From the NCBI GenBank assembly GCA_965248395.1, contig OZ252103.1, positions 2,852,001-2,916,000 of the forward strand: a stretch of 64,000 nucleotides of DNA. The letters run 5' to 3'. Shown piece after piece: positions 16,662 to 25,712 of this stretch (the stretch's first letter is position 1; each line of letters begins with the position of its first letter). The DNA comes from JAAXHH01 sp965248395. Its GTDB lineage: Bacteria; JAAXHH01. The notes under the pieces were generated by a model. It searched no databases. It saw nothing but the letters and a program-made list of their open reading frames with translations, and had not been told where the DNA came from. The position numbers were made by a program, and so were the translations under genes.

Positions 16662-17777
16662 GTGAGTAAATCTGCCCAAGACGACCGTGGATCAGTTGAT
16701 TCCCGCGAAATAGCCCTCACCGACGAGGAAGTGCTGACCGAGGGACCGCAGTACAACGCGCCCCTGCCGAAGCACCGGGTGAAGTGGTACCGCTGCCGCG
16801 TGACGCGTGAACAACTGGCCAGCCTCAACCGGCGCAGCGACTTTCTGGGTTTCGTCCAGACCCTGGGCTATCTGGCGGTTCTGGGCGTGTCGGCCGGCGC
16901 CGCCGTCTACTCCTCCCTCAACTGGCCCTGGTACGTCACCGCCCTACTGGTCTTCGTCAACGGGCACTTCTGGCATTTCCTGGTCAACGGCTTCCATGAA
17001 CTGGTCCACGGTTCCGTATTCAGGACTCGCTGGCTCAACCGTTTCTTCCTCCGCGTGTACTCCTTCCTGGGCTGGCATAACCACCACCACTTCTGGGCGA
17101 GTCACACCGAACATCACAAGTACACGCTTCATCATCCCGACGACCAGGAAGTGATCATGCCCCAGAAGTTCGACATGAGAAACCTGTGGAAGTGGGCGAT
17201 CATCAATTACAGGTATCCCTACGACCTGGTCAAGGGCAGGCTGGCGGCCTTTGCGGGAAAGATCCCGGACGATCGCTGGTCCCGGGAACTCTTTCCAGAA
17301 AGCGACCCGGAGCGGCGCAGGGCCTATACCAACTGGGAACGGTTCATGTTCACCGGTCACGTTCTGATCGCGGGCGTGGCGCTGATATATGGATGGTGGG
17401 TCGTGCTACTGGTTTTCACCTTTCCGAAGATGATCGGCGCCTGGCTGCAGTTCCTGTGCAACGCCACGCAGCACGTGGGCCTGCAGGACGAAGTACCCGA
17501 CTATCGACTATGCTGCAGGACGTTTTATATAAATCCCATCCTGCAATTCCTGTACTGGCACATGAACTACCACACCGAGCACCACATGTACGCCGCGGTG
17601 CCCTGCTACAGACTCGGCAGGCTGCACCGGCTCATCCGACATGAGATGCCGTACTGCACCCGGGGCTTGTACGAGACCTGGAAGCAGATCATCGCGATCA
17701 TGGACCGCCAGGAACTGGAACCCGATTACCAGTACGTCACCGAACTCCCTGCGCCTACAATTCGTAAAACCACATGA
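16662..17777 (+). CDS. Membrane fatty acid desaturase-like protein (1)
   Basis: The approximately 371-residue protein has the three histidine boxes of membrane di-iron desaturases/hydroxylases: HELVH (box 1), HNHHH with a following HTEHHKY (box 2) and HTEHHMY near the end (box 3). Predicted membrane pairs surround them. It would act in the cytoplasmic membrane on an acyl lipid or carotenoid-like substrate. The preferred start is GTG at 16662 with AGGATGGA about 6 bases upstream. The stop overlaps the ATG of the following enolase-superfamily gene (ATGA), so the two are translationally coupled. A second desaturase of the same general type is encoded at 52957-53910. Confidence 0.8.
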   Translation: MSKSAQDDRGSVDSREIALTDEEVLTEGPQYNAPLPKHRVKWYRCRVTREQLASLNRRSDFLGFVQTLGYLAVLGVSAGAAVYSSLNWPWYVTALLVFVNGHFWHFLVNGFHELVHGSVFRTRWLNRFFLRVYSFLGWHNHHHFWASHTEHHKYTLHHPDDQEVIMPQKFDMRNLWKWAIINYRYPYDLVKGRLAAFAGKIPDDRWSRELFPESDPERRRAYTNWERFMFTGHVLIAGVALIYGWWVVLLVFTFPKMIGAWLQFLCNATQHVGLQDEVPDYRLCCRTFYINPILQFLYWHMNYHTEHHMYAAVPCYRLGRLHRLIRHEMPYCTRGLYETWKQIIAIMDRQELEPDYQYVTELPAPTIRKTT

Positions 17778-18901
17778 AAATCATAGGCATCAAGCTGTTC
17801 ATCCTGGAAGATCCGGATCAGCAGCAGGGGTACCTTGCATTGAGACAGGTACCCGGCCTGCGGCGCATCCAGTATACCCACGGAAGCCGGACGATGCCCA
17901 AAAGTGGACACCCGCGCCAGCACTTCATCCGGGTTGAGACCGACGAAGGCATCAAAGGCACGTGCACGACCACGATGACCCCGGAACAGGTGGAGATCTT
18001 GCGCACGCAGGTACTCGGCAAGAACCCGCTGAACCGCGAAGAACTGTTCCAGATGCTCCACAAGGGCACGCGCTGGCTGTACCAGATACCCGGCTGGTTC
18101 GGCGACTTCGACAACTGCCTGTGGGATATCGCGGGAAAGAAAGCAGGACTGCCCGTCTACGACCTGATCGGCCGGGTTCGGGACCGTTTCCCCGTGTACC
18201 TGACCGGGGGAGACTCCGATATCGAGACCTACCTGCGGATGATCGAAGAGGGCAGGGATTACGGCGTAAACGCCTACAAGTTCCACACCTACAAGGGCGG
18301 CCGGGCGGACATACCCATATTTCAGGAAGTCCGCGGGATCGTCGGTCCCGAGTACCTGCTCCTAAACGACCCGGTTTGTTCCTATACGCTCCAGGAAGCC
18401 ATCGAGGTGGGGCGGGTCATGGAGGAACTGGATTTCATCTGGCTGGAAGAACCTATGCACGAACAGAAAGAACACCAGTACCAGATACTGTGCGAGGAAT
18501 TGACCATACCAGTGATGGGGAACGAAACGCTGATGCATGACCTGGGGATATCCACACAGCGGCTGATGTCGGGGGCGACCGATCTGCTGCGCGCCAACGC
18601 CCGCTTCGGGACCACGCAGGTGCTGAAGATGGCCCACTTCGCCGAGATGTACGACACCAATATCGAGCTGAATGCCGAAGGCGGCCTTTTCGGGCTCGTC
18701 CACGCCCATCTGGGATGCTGTATCGACAATACGAGCTTCTACGAGGCCGGCGGAAACAGTTTAAGGGACATCGGCAGCACGTGGGGGATTGTCAACAGGC
18801 CGCCCATCGATGACGGCCACATCGCGCCGCCCGATGGCCCAGGCTGGGGCGCGGTGTGGGACACGGACCGCTTCGACGCCATGACCGTGGCTACGTACTG
18901 A
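17774..18901 (+). CDS. Mandelate racemase/muconate lactonizing enzyme family protein (2)
   Basis: This 375-residue enolase-superfamily protein has a capping domain and barrel. Candidate metal ligands are in LLLNDPVCSY (Asp), WLEEPMHE (Glu) and VMGNETLM (Glu), and YKFHTYKGG carries a Lys-x-His pair on the second barrel strand as in some dehydratases. Its start codon overlaps the stop of the desaturase gene by four bases (ATGA), an unusual pairing of a soluble sugar-acid-type enzyme with a membrane lipid enzyme. The reaction is not predictable. It ends just before a convergent phosphoesterase gene. Confidence 0.85.
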   Translation: MKIIGIKLFILEDPDQQQGYLALRQVPGLRRIQYTHGSRTMPKSGHPRQHFIRVETDEGIKGTCTTTMTPEQVEILRTQVLGKNPLNREELFQMLHKGTRWLYQIPGWFGDFDNCLWDIAGKKAGLPVYDLIGRVRDRFPVYLTGGDSDIETYLRMIEEGRDYGVNAYKFHTYKGGRADIPIFQEVRGIVGPEYLLLNDPVCSYTLQEAIEVGRVMEELDFIWLEEPMHEQKEHQYQILCEELTIPVMGNETLMHDLGISTQRLMSGATDLLRANARFGTTQVLKMAHFAEMYDTNIELNAEGGLFGLVHAHLGCCIDNTSFYEAGGNSLRDIGSTWGIVNRPPIDDGHIAPPDGPGWGAVWDTDRFDAMTVATY

Positions 18902-18905
18902 AGAC

Positions 18906-19379
18906 CTAGACGTCCAGATTTACGATTTTCCCGCGGATTGCCGCTTCGGATACTTTCAGCAGGGCAACCGTTACGGGCAGGCTGAAGCGCCGCGGACCCG
19001 CACTGCCCGGGTTGAGGTACCACACGCCGTCGCCGCGTTTCTCCAGTACCGGCCGGTGGGAATGACCGTAAATCACCATGTCGATACCCATCACAGCGGG
19101 ATCCACGTTCAAATCCTCAATATCATGTACGACGTAGATCGATCTTTCCCCTGCCTCAACGAGTTCAGTTGCCGGCAGTCGCGCCGCCCAGGGCTGGTAG
19201 TCGGTATTGCCGCGAACCACCGAGACAGGCGCAATCTCCGACAACGCGTCCAGGATTTCCTCGCCACCTACGTCTCCGCCGTGAATGATCCGTTCCACTC
19301 CGGCTAGCGCGGCTACGGCCTCCGGCCGCAACAGGCCGTGGGTATCCGAGATCACTCCTATTCTGACGATCTGGCTCAT
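18906..19379 (-). CDS. YfcE/MJ0936-type metallophosphoesterase
   Basis: The 157-residue protein shows all calcineurin-like phosphoesterase motifs in order: GVISDTHG, IIHGGDVGG, VRGNTDYQ and IYGHSHRP. The residue pattern fits the small YfcE family, which hydrolyses phosphodiesters with Mn or Ni in the cytoplasm. The physiological substrate is unknown. A GTG start at 19400 would add seven residues; the ATG at 19379 is preferred because the sequence from MSQIVRIG aligns best. It is 40 bases downstream of the DoxX gene on the same strand. Confidence 0.85.
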   Translation of the reverse strand: MSQIVRIGVISDTHGLLRPEAVAALAGVERIIHGGDVGGEEILDALSEIAPVSVVRGNTDYQPWAARLPATELVEAGERSIYVVHDIEDLNVDPAVMGIDMVIYGHSHRPVLEKRGDGVWYLNPGSAGPRRFSLPVTVALLKVSEAAIRGKIVNLDV

Positions 19380-19419
19380 AGATTCCAACCGGTGAAGCAC
19401 AGGGGCCCGGTCGTGAATT

Positions 19420-19866
19420 TTATTCCTTCCTGGTTCCCGGCATCAGACTGTACTTGCCCGGTCCCATGAACCAGAGCGCTACGTAAACGGCGAGGAGTTC
19501 CATCGCGTGGGACGCGCCGTTAAGCCCGGAGCCTGGATTGTCCGCCGGGAGGGACAAATGATACGACATCGCGACGATCATGGTAAGCGCAAGCAGTGTC
19601 GCCGCCGGACGGAAAAACAAGCCAAGGATGATCAGTATGGAGCCTGCAAATTCGGAGAATCCAGCCATGAACCCCCAGAATCCCGGCAGGAAACTGATAC
19701 CGAACAATTCCATGCGTTCGCCGATGCCCGCCCACCGCTCGGGCGACGATATCTTGCCCCAGCCGTGAAAAACGGCCACAGTGAAACCTATGACGATGCG
19801 GATGATGAGCAGACCCAGGTCTTTCTTCCCGGGATGATCCATGAGAAAACACATTATTTTATCCAC
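19420..19866 (-). CDS. DoxX family membrane protein
   Basis: The 148-residue protein has four predicted membrane segments with the typical DoxX layout: RIVIGFTVAVFHGWGKI at the first, FSEFAGSILIILGLF at the second, and HAMELLAVYVALWF at the last. DoxX proteins are thought to take part in redox or quinone-linked membrane functions, but the role is generally unclear. The start is GTG at 19866, preceded by AAAGGA 8 bases upstream. The gene probably forms a two-gene unit with the phosphoesterase gene. Confidence 0.85.
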   Translation of the reverse strand: MDKIMCFLMDHPGKKDLGLLIIRIVIGFTVAVFHGWGKISSPERWAGIGERMELFGISFLPGFWGFMAGFSEFAGSILIILGLFFRPAATLLALTMIVAMSYHLSLPADNPGSGLNGASHAMELLAVYVALWFMGPGKYSLMPGTRKE

Positions 19867-20038
19867 TGTGGTTTTCCTTTAGATTGGGTTTACGGCTACA
19901 CACGAGGACATCCGGCGTAACTGTGGACTCGGAAAAACCTGACAATCCGTAGATGTCCCGTGACGGTTTCATTTCATTTACCGCGATCGTCTCATATCGA
20001 CCCTCCCGATGGTGAGCGCCTCGACGCCCGCCGGACCA

Positions 20039-21037
20039 TTAAGTCCAGGAAACCTCCCTGGCCTCTCCGGCCGGTCCGGCCTGTAGTATGGTGTCGGCGA
20101 TGGCGATGGCCTTGACTGCCTCGGTACCTGGCGAAAGGCACGTCACGTCACCGCGTACACAGGACAGGAAATGCTCCGCCTGATAGGTGTACATATCCGG
20201 TTCTGCTTTGGTCTTGATCAGCGTCTGCTCGCCATCCCTGTCTGTGAAACAACAGTACTGGTGCGGTTCGTCCTCCTCGGGTTGCTCCAGGTCACCGGTG
20301 CCGAACTGAATGAACCCCTTGGGACCGATGATATCGTGCATGCCATTACCCCGGGCCGCCCAGCTCCAGGACATGAGCAACTGGTTTCCATTCTTGTAGC
20401 GGACAATGGCGGAGCAGGTGTCCAGTGCCGACGCCGTGGGATCCATATTGATCGAGCTGGACAGGACGCTTTCGGGTTCTCCGAAAAGGAAGTTGGCGAA
20501 ATCGTAGTTGTGCACGGCGCCGTCCATGAGTGGACCGCCGCCCAGATCGTGGTCCATGTACCAGCTTCCGGGGCCGAAACTCGCCATGGCGTTGCGCCAG
20601 AGTATGGGGGACCCCAGCCTTCCGGAGGCGACGTAGGCACCCCAGGACTTCCAGTATAGATCGAAGCGGCGGCAGTGGGCGACCATCAGGACGGTGTCCT
20701 TCCGCTCCGCCTCCTCGATCAACCGCTGGCATTCCTCCACCGTGCGGGCCATGGGCTTTTCCACCAGCACCGGAATGCCCACAGCGAGGGCGGTCGAGGC
20801 CGCTGCGCAGTGCAGGCCTGTGGGTACGGCGATCACGACGGCGTCGACTTCGCCGCTGTTGACGATGGCCTCGGCGGAATCGTACAACCTTGTACCTGGA
20901 AAGTTACGGGCGAATCTATCCCGCATATCGGGAGACGGATCGGCGCCCGCGACCAACTGGCAGCCGTCAACGCTGTCGAAGGTCCTGGCCTGGTGCGAGC
21001 CCATGCCACCGAGCCCTATGGAACCCACTCGTATCAT
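20039..21037 (-). CDS. Gfo/Idh/MocA family oxidoreductase (1)
   Basis: The 332-residue NAD(P)-dependent oxidoreductase starts with the Rossmann motif GLGGMGSHQ and has the family's VEKPMARTVEECQ segment. Family members oxidise or reduce sugars, inositols and related polyols in the cytoplasm. The ATG at 21037 has AAAGGAAA just upstream. A longer frame to 21196 has no support. It faces the TM2-domain gene divergently across about 250 bases. Confidence 0.9.
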   Translation of the reverse strand: MIRVGSIGLGGMGSHQARTFDSVDGCQLVAGADPSPDMRDRFARNFPGTRLYDSAEAIVNSGEVDAVVIAVPTGLHCAAASTALAVGIPVLVEKPMARTVEECQRLIEEAERKDTVLMVAHCRRFDLYWKSWGAYVASGRLGSPILWRNAMASFGPGSWYMDHDLGGGPLMDGAVHNYDFANFLFGEPESVLSSSINMDPTASALDTCSAIVRYKNGNQLLMSWSWAARGNGMHDIIGPKGFIQFGTGDLEQPEEDEPHQYCCFTDRDGEQTLIKTKAEPDMYTYQAEHFLSCVRGDVTCLSPGTEAVKAIAIADTILQAGPAGEAREVSWT

Positions 21038-21285
21038 GATCTTTCCTTTCGTGGAACACAATGAGCGCGTTCCCGCGGATCGCGGGTTCTGCAAATCAAG
21101 GCAGTACTGGCCCTTAAATCCCGGTTCAAAATGATGTAACCAAATTAGCGATTCGGTTGTCCAAAACAGTAGACGCTTTAAGTTAACCGTTGTCAAGTAC
21201 TCATGCCGCCGGAAAACCTGGAAGCATCAGGCCGGGCAACCGAGTTCTCGCAACATTCCACCGCAAAACCAAGGGAGATCTGGAA

Positions 21286-21609
21286 ATGTCCAACGAAATT
21301 GAAATCCAGGAAGCGAATCTGGCGAAAAAGGATCTGGCGAACGATGAACGGATTCAATTCGACGTGCAGTTCGCGACTCGCAGAAAGGACCCCAGATTAG
21401 TGCTCATCATCAGCATCCTTTTAGGCTATCTGGGAATTGACAGGTTCTATATAGGCGACATCGGCCTGGGTATAGGCAAACTACTGACTCTCGGTGGCTT
21501 TGGGATCTGGATGCTTATCGACTGGTTCCTGATCATGCGTGCCACACGAGCCAAAAACAGCGCGCTCATGATCCAGGTTCGCGACAGCATAGTCCAGTTA
21601 AGATCGTGA
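21286..21609 (+). CDS. TM2 domain protein
   Basis: This 107-residue protein has a hydrophilic N-terminus of about 40 residues followed by the TM2 domain: two membrane helices joined by the GIDRFYIGDIGLGIGK turn with the conserved Asp-Arg-Phe-Tyr core. These proteins are common, short and of unknown function. The ATG at 21286 follows GGGAG at a good distance. It is convergent with the DUF805 gene. Confidence 0.9.
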   Translation: MSNEIEIQEANLAKKDLANDERIQFDVQFATRRKDPRLVLIISILLGYLGIDRFYIGDIGLGIGKLLTLGGFGIWMLIDWFLIMRATRAKNSALMIQVRDSIVQLRS

Positions 21610-21653
21610 CTTAATCCTTAAAACCATACTGCCGCACCGGGCTGGTCCACTGC

Positions 21654-22028
21654 TTACCACCTTGGAGTTTCAGCCTTCGGATCCGGCCCGAACCGGTTAT
21701 CGCCTTCGTTTCCTTTCAGTATCATGTACACCAGAAGTATGATGACGCCAATGAGTGGGATCAGCCCTATAAGAACCCACCAACCGCTGCGGTCCGTATC
21801 GTGCAGGCGACGAAGCGTCACTGCTATGCTGGGTATGATGACGGCAACCCCGTAGAGCGTACTTAAAAATCCCTCATCCTCACCCAGCGTCCACCCCATC
21901 ATTTCGTCGATCACGCTTAAAAATACAACCACAATGGAGGAGATAAGAACAAAAACCCAGTACTCCTTCCTCCTCGCCCTTCCGCTGAACACCACATATT
22001 TCCTTAGAACGTCGAGATACCAGTGCAT
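21654..22028 (-). CDS. DUF805 (YhaH-type) membrane protein
   Basis: This 124-residue protein has the DUF805 hallmark sequence FSGRARRKEYWVF at the N-terminus and RRLHDTDRSGWW before the last helices, with three or four membrane segments and a short polar tail. Function is unknown. It lies 50 bases downstream of the enolase-superfamily gene on the same strand. Confidence 0.9.
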   Translation of the reverse strand: MHWYLDVLRKYVVFSGRARRKEYWVFVLISSIVVVFLSVIDEMMGWTLGEDEGFLSTLYGVAVIIPSIAVTLRRLHDTDRSGWWVLIGLIPLIGVIILLVYMILKGNEGDNRFGPDPKAETPRW

Positions 22029-22077
22029 GGCTTCTCCTTACCTGATCATGTTCGGTCTTCAAGGCCGGAATGTCGGC

Positions 22078-23208
22078 TCACTGCCACAACGGTTCACCAT
22101 CTTCCATCTGAGACCCAAGAAACTCCTCGTTCAGTTCCACGCCCAGTCCCGGCGCCTCAGTCAACATCACGTGTCCGTCCTGGATGACCGAAACATCCGT
22201 TGCCAGCACATCGTCCCATGTCGGGTCGTCAAAACGATGGTATTCCTGCACCAGGAAGTTCGGTACGCTCGCACAGACGTGGGCGTCCCCGACCGTGCTC
22301 AGCGCGCTGGAGTTGTTGTGCGGTGCAAAGGGTATGTAGTACATCTCGGCCATGTTGGCGATCTTGCGGCATTCCGACAGTCCGCCGCATTTCGAGATGT
22401 CCGGCATGATGATATCAGCCGCCTGCTGCTGCAGAAGGTCCCGGAAACCATGGCGAAGATAGAGGTTCTCACCGACGCATATGGGCGTTCCGGTGGCGTG
22501 CGTGATCTTCGCCAGGGCATCGATGTTCTCCGGCGGAACCGGTTCCTCGAGCCACAGTAGGTTCAGCGGTTCCATTTCCTGGGCTATTTTCATTCCGGCG
22601 GTCGCGTCATACCTGCCATGGAGGTCTATCGCCAGGTCCAGGGAATCGCCGATCCCTTCGCGGATTGCAAACGCCTGATCTACCAGGGACTTTAACTCAT
22701 CGGGCGTCACCGACCAGTTCCACGGATCCAGCTTGTGGGGATTTTGCGCGTCGTCGAGGTCGAACTTGATCGCAGTGAAACCCCGTTCTTTCACCTCGGC
22801 GGCGCGCTCGTTGTAATCGGTGTGCGCGCTGTCCACGTACAAGCGGATGCGGTCCCGGAACTTGCCGCCCAGGAGCCGGTAGACCGGAACGCCCTGGGCC
22901 TTGCCGGCCAGATCCCAGAGGGCGATTTCGATGCCGGTGAGCACCGAAATGGCAGCGCCGGCGGCGCCTCCCATGAAAATGTACCTTCTACGAACCAACT
23001 CGAAACAGGCGTCTACGTCCCTCGGGTCCACGCCGATGAGCATACTTGCCATGTGGCGGGTCGACTCCCGCCAGCCGCGGTCGATGTGACTGGCCTCGCC
23101 CGTACCGTAGATGCCTTCATCCGTATATACGCGTACATAATTGTAACGGTAAGTGCTTCGCCCGGATTTCACGGGCACTTCAGCGGTCTTTATTTCGGTA
23201 ATCTTCAT
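22078..23208 (-). CDS. Mandelate racemase/muconate lactonizing enzyme family protein (3)
   Basis: The 376-residue enolase-superfamily enzyme has the capping domain and a barrel with recognisable sites: TAIKFDLDD on strand 2, Asp in LAIDLHGRYD, Glu in WLEEPVPPE, Glu in CVGENLYL and the His in PFAPHNNSS. The set is typical of galactonate-dehydratase-like members that remove water from sugar acids. The exact sugar acid is not known. Start is ATG 23208. It is preceded by the NHL protein gene 101 bases upstream on the same strand, and may share a transcript with it. Confidence 0.9.
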   Translation of the reverse strand: MKITEIKTAEVPVKSGRSTYRYNYVRVYTDEGIYGTGEASHIDRGWRESTRHMASMLIGVDPRDVDACFELVRRRYIFMGGAAGAAISVLTGIEIALWDLAGKAQGVPVYRLLGGKFRDRIRLYVDSAHTDYNERAAEVKERGFTAIKFDLDDAQNPHKLDPWNWSVTPDELKSLVDQAFAIREGIGDSLDLAIDLHGRYDATAGMKIAQEMEPLNLLWLEEPVPPENIDALAKITHATGTPICVGENLYLRHGFRDLLQQQAADIIMPDISKCGGLSECRKIANMAEMYYIPFAPHNNSSALSTVGDAHVCASVPNFLVQEYHRFDDPTWDDVLATDVSVIQDGHVMLTEAPGLGVELNEEFLGSQMEDGEPLWQ

Positions 23209-23308
23209 CCATGCTCCTGCCTGTTCTTGATAAACCGTGTATCCCAGTCACCTATTCGACTGCGCTGTCAAGAGGTTGAACTCCGTGCCCAAACGCGTGT
23301 ATTCTTGC

Positions 23309-25429
23309 TCAGTCTCCGATCCGGACCACCTTCAAGCGGTTATTGTAATGATCGCTGATGAGCAGCACATCATCTCCGTAAAAACACAAACCATGCGGCT
23401 CGTTCAGCGGTGCCTCCCGTGCCGCAACCGGTTGGTCGCAGTCGCCGTAGTCCCCGCTGCCGACCACGGTTTCAATCAGACCATTCTCGGTGATGCGACG
23501 CACCCGGTTGTTGCCCGAGTCGGAAAAGTACAGACGTCCCCTGGCATCCAGGGCAAGTCCCCGGGGGATGGAGATCGCGGCTTGCGAGGCCTTGGAACCG
23601 TCCTGAGAGTAGCCCTCTTCCCCTGTTCCGGCTACGGTGGTTATAATCCCCGTGTAGCCATCCACACGTCGGATAACGTGGTTCCGGTCGTCTGCGAAGT
23701 AGAGATGCCCCGAAGCGTCAACCCGCGTGGCCGTTGGAGAACCTATCCGCGCCCGGGTCGCGGGACCGCCGTCACCCGTGTAACCCTGCAGGCCGATACC
23801 GGCCACCGTTGTGATGATGCCGGTTTCCGCGTCGATCTTCCGGATGCGTCCGCAACCGGCGTCGCCGATGTATACGTCGTCGTGGGGTCCATGGGTCACC
23901 GAAAGGATGTGCATCAGGCACGCGCTCAGGGCCGGACCGCCGTCTCCCTTGTCCCATTGAAAGGCAGCACCTGCGATGTTGTGGATGTCACCCCTGTCGT
24001 CTATCCGCCGTACGTGGCCGTGTCTTGTATCTGCGATGACCACCCGGCCAGCGCGGTCCACCGAGATGTCGTGGGGGTTTCCGAGGTGGGCGTCGACGGC
24101 AGGACCGCCATCGCCTCCGTAGGCACGCGCTCCGGAACCTGCGATCGTTCGAATTACCCCCGTACCCGGATCAATCGATCGTATGCGCTGGTTCCATACG
24201 TCCGCGATGAAGATCCGTCCTTCGGGACCGACCGACAGGCCGCCCGGGCCATTCAGAAAACCGGCGGTCGAAATCTCGCCGTCGTGTACGCTGGTTCCGC
24301 CGAGGACCGTGGTTACTATTCCAGTACGACCATCGCACCGCCGAAGCCGGCCGGAGCAATCGCCCCAGAACACGGTGCCATTGGATTCTGCGTAGATACC
24401 CGCTTCAACGGAATTGCATCGAGTGACGACACCCGGCAGTCCTTCCTCGCCGAAACCGGGTTCACCGGTCCCGGCCAGCGTATGCACAATACCCGTACCA
24501 TGATCCACCTTCCGCACCCGGAAGCCGTACTTCTCGCCGACGTAGAGATTGTCGTGGACGTCCAGGCAGATCGCGTCCGGCATGAGCGTGCTCGCCTCCG
24601 AGGCCAGTCCGCCGTCGCCGTTGGAAGCACGCTGGCCGTTTCCGAGCACCGTGTCGATGATCCCGGATTGCATGTCGATCTTCCGCACGCGGTCGTTGGA
24701 ATTGTCGCACACGTACAGATCACCCCACGAATCGAATGCCAGGTGTTCCGGGTGATAGAATCCCGCGTCCCGGGCCGGACCGCCGTCGCCATGGTATCCG
24801 CCCAGGCTCAGCCCCCTGCCCGAGTAGGGCCTGCTGTCACCCCGCTCGGAAGGATAGTGCCGGGCGTGATGGCCGAAGACTGTTTCCACAATGCCGGTCT
24901 TCACGTCTATGCGCCGGATGTTGTTCGTCCACTCGCTGGACAGGTACACGTTGCCTTCCCGGTCCACGGCCACGCCGCAGGTGCAGTCCAACTCCGCGTC
25001 CAGGGCGGACCCACCGTCGCCACCCCGGCCTATCCGTCCATTGCCCGCGACACGAGTGATGATGCCGGTCTCGTAGTCGATTCGGCGAATGGTGTGGTTG
25101 CCCAGGTCGGAAAGATACAGGTTGCCGTGGCGGTCCTGGTACAGATCGTGGGGATGGCGGAACCGCGCTTCGGCGGCTGGTCCACCGTCGGCCGTATTAC
25201 CTGCGATTCCGTCTCCCGCAAAGGCATGGAGGATGCAGTCTTGATCGATCCGCCAAATCCTGTGCCACAGGTAGTCGATCACGATCAGTTCGCCGTCGGG
25301 CCGGCGTACAACGCCCATGGGCCACCCGGCGTCAGCTTCCTTCGCTGGGATACCGGCTCGCTGTCCCACACCTGCCAATATCGAAAGTTTTCCGACTGGA
25401 AGGTTCTGTAATTTTTTAATGACATTCAT
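23309..25429 (-). CDS. Large NHL-repeat protein
   Basis: The 706-residue protein consists almost entirely of NHL repeats: at least ten units with GDGGPA-type turns, followed in each unit by a histidine/valine strand and IRRID-like ends (for example GYTGDGGPATRARI, AYGGDGGPAVDAHL). This length is enough for two beta-propellers. There is no signal peptide, so it would be cytoplasmic unless exported by another route. Some units are degenerate (GFGEEGLPG, VHDGEISTAG). NHL propellers bind proteins, RNA or small ligands. A smaller NHL protein (28710-29567) is nearby. Confidence 0.85.
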   Translation of the reverse strand: MNVIKKLQNLPVGKLSILAGVGQRAGIPAKEADAGWPMGVVRRPDGELIVIDYLWHRIWRIDQDCILHAFAGDGIAGNTADGGPAAEARFRHPHDLYQDRHGNLYLSDLGNHTIRRIDYETGIITRVAGNGRIGRGGDGGSALDAELDCTCGVAVDREGNVYLSSEWTNNIRRIDVKTGIVETVFGHHARHYPSERGDSRPYSGRGLSLGGYHGDGGPARDAGFYHPEHLAFDSWGDLYVCDNSNDRVRKIDMQSGIIDTVLGNGQRASNGDGGLASEASTLMPDAICLDVHDNLYVGEKYGFRVRKVDHGTGIVHTLAGTGEPGFGEEGLPGVVTRCNSVEAGIYAESNGTVFWGDCSGRLRRCDGRTGIVTTVLGGTSVHDGEISTAGFLNGPGGLSVGPEGRIFIADVWNQRIRSIDPGTGVIRTIAGSGARAYGGDGGPAVDAHLGNPHDISVDRAGRVVIADTRHGHVRRIDDRGDIHNIAGAAFQWDKGDGGPALSACLMHILSVTHGPHDDVYIGDAGCGRIRKIDAETGIITTVAGIGLQGYTGDGGPATRARIGSPTATRVDASGHLYFADDRNHVIRRVDGYTGIITTVAGTGEEGYSQDGSKASQAAISIPRGLALDARGRLYFSDSGNNRVRRITENGLIETVVGSGDYGDCDQPVAAREAPLNEPHGLCFYGDDVLLISDHYNNRLKVVRIGD

Positions 25430-25712
25430 GCATGATGGGCGAAACGCGGCGCCTGTCCAATGTGCCCACGCGACAGACGGCTACGACCAGCCAATCGCGT
25501 CTATTCGACCGGGATTAATGGGTGTTAAGAGCGGCGGCTTCGGCAGGAAGCCGTCGAGTCAAGATGGTATAGGTTCCACCCCTGATTCGCAACTGTTAAT
25601 TGTGATTTGACAGCAGGGTTGAGAGCGGTTACCATACCTCGCTACTTGGCTGGTTTTGCAAGCCTGCCCAAGCCCGTCCGTGTCCCGTACTTCCCTGGAG
25701 AAAGCCTATCCC

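Noticed and set aside
23237..25411. 724-codon plus-strand frame opposite the NHL protein
   Set aside because: Lies antisense to clear NHL repeats; no domain or ribosome site.
25533..25560. Hairpin GGCTTC/GAAGCC after the MalY upstream region as a terminator
   Set aside because: The stem is short and lacks a T-run on either strand.
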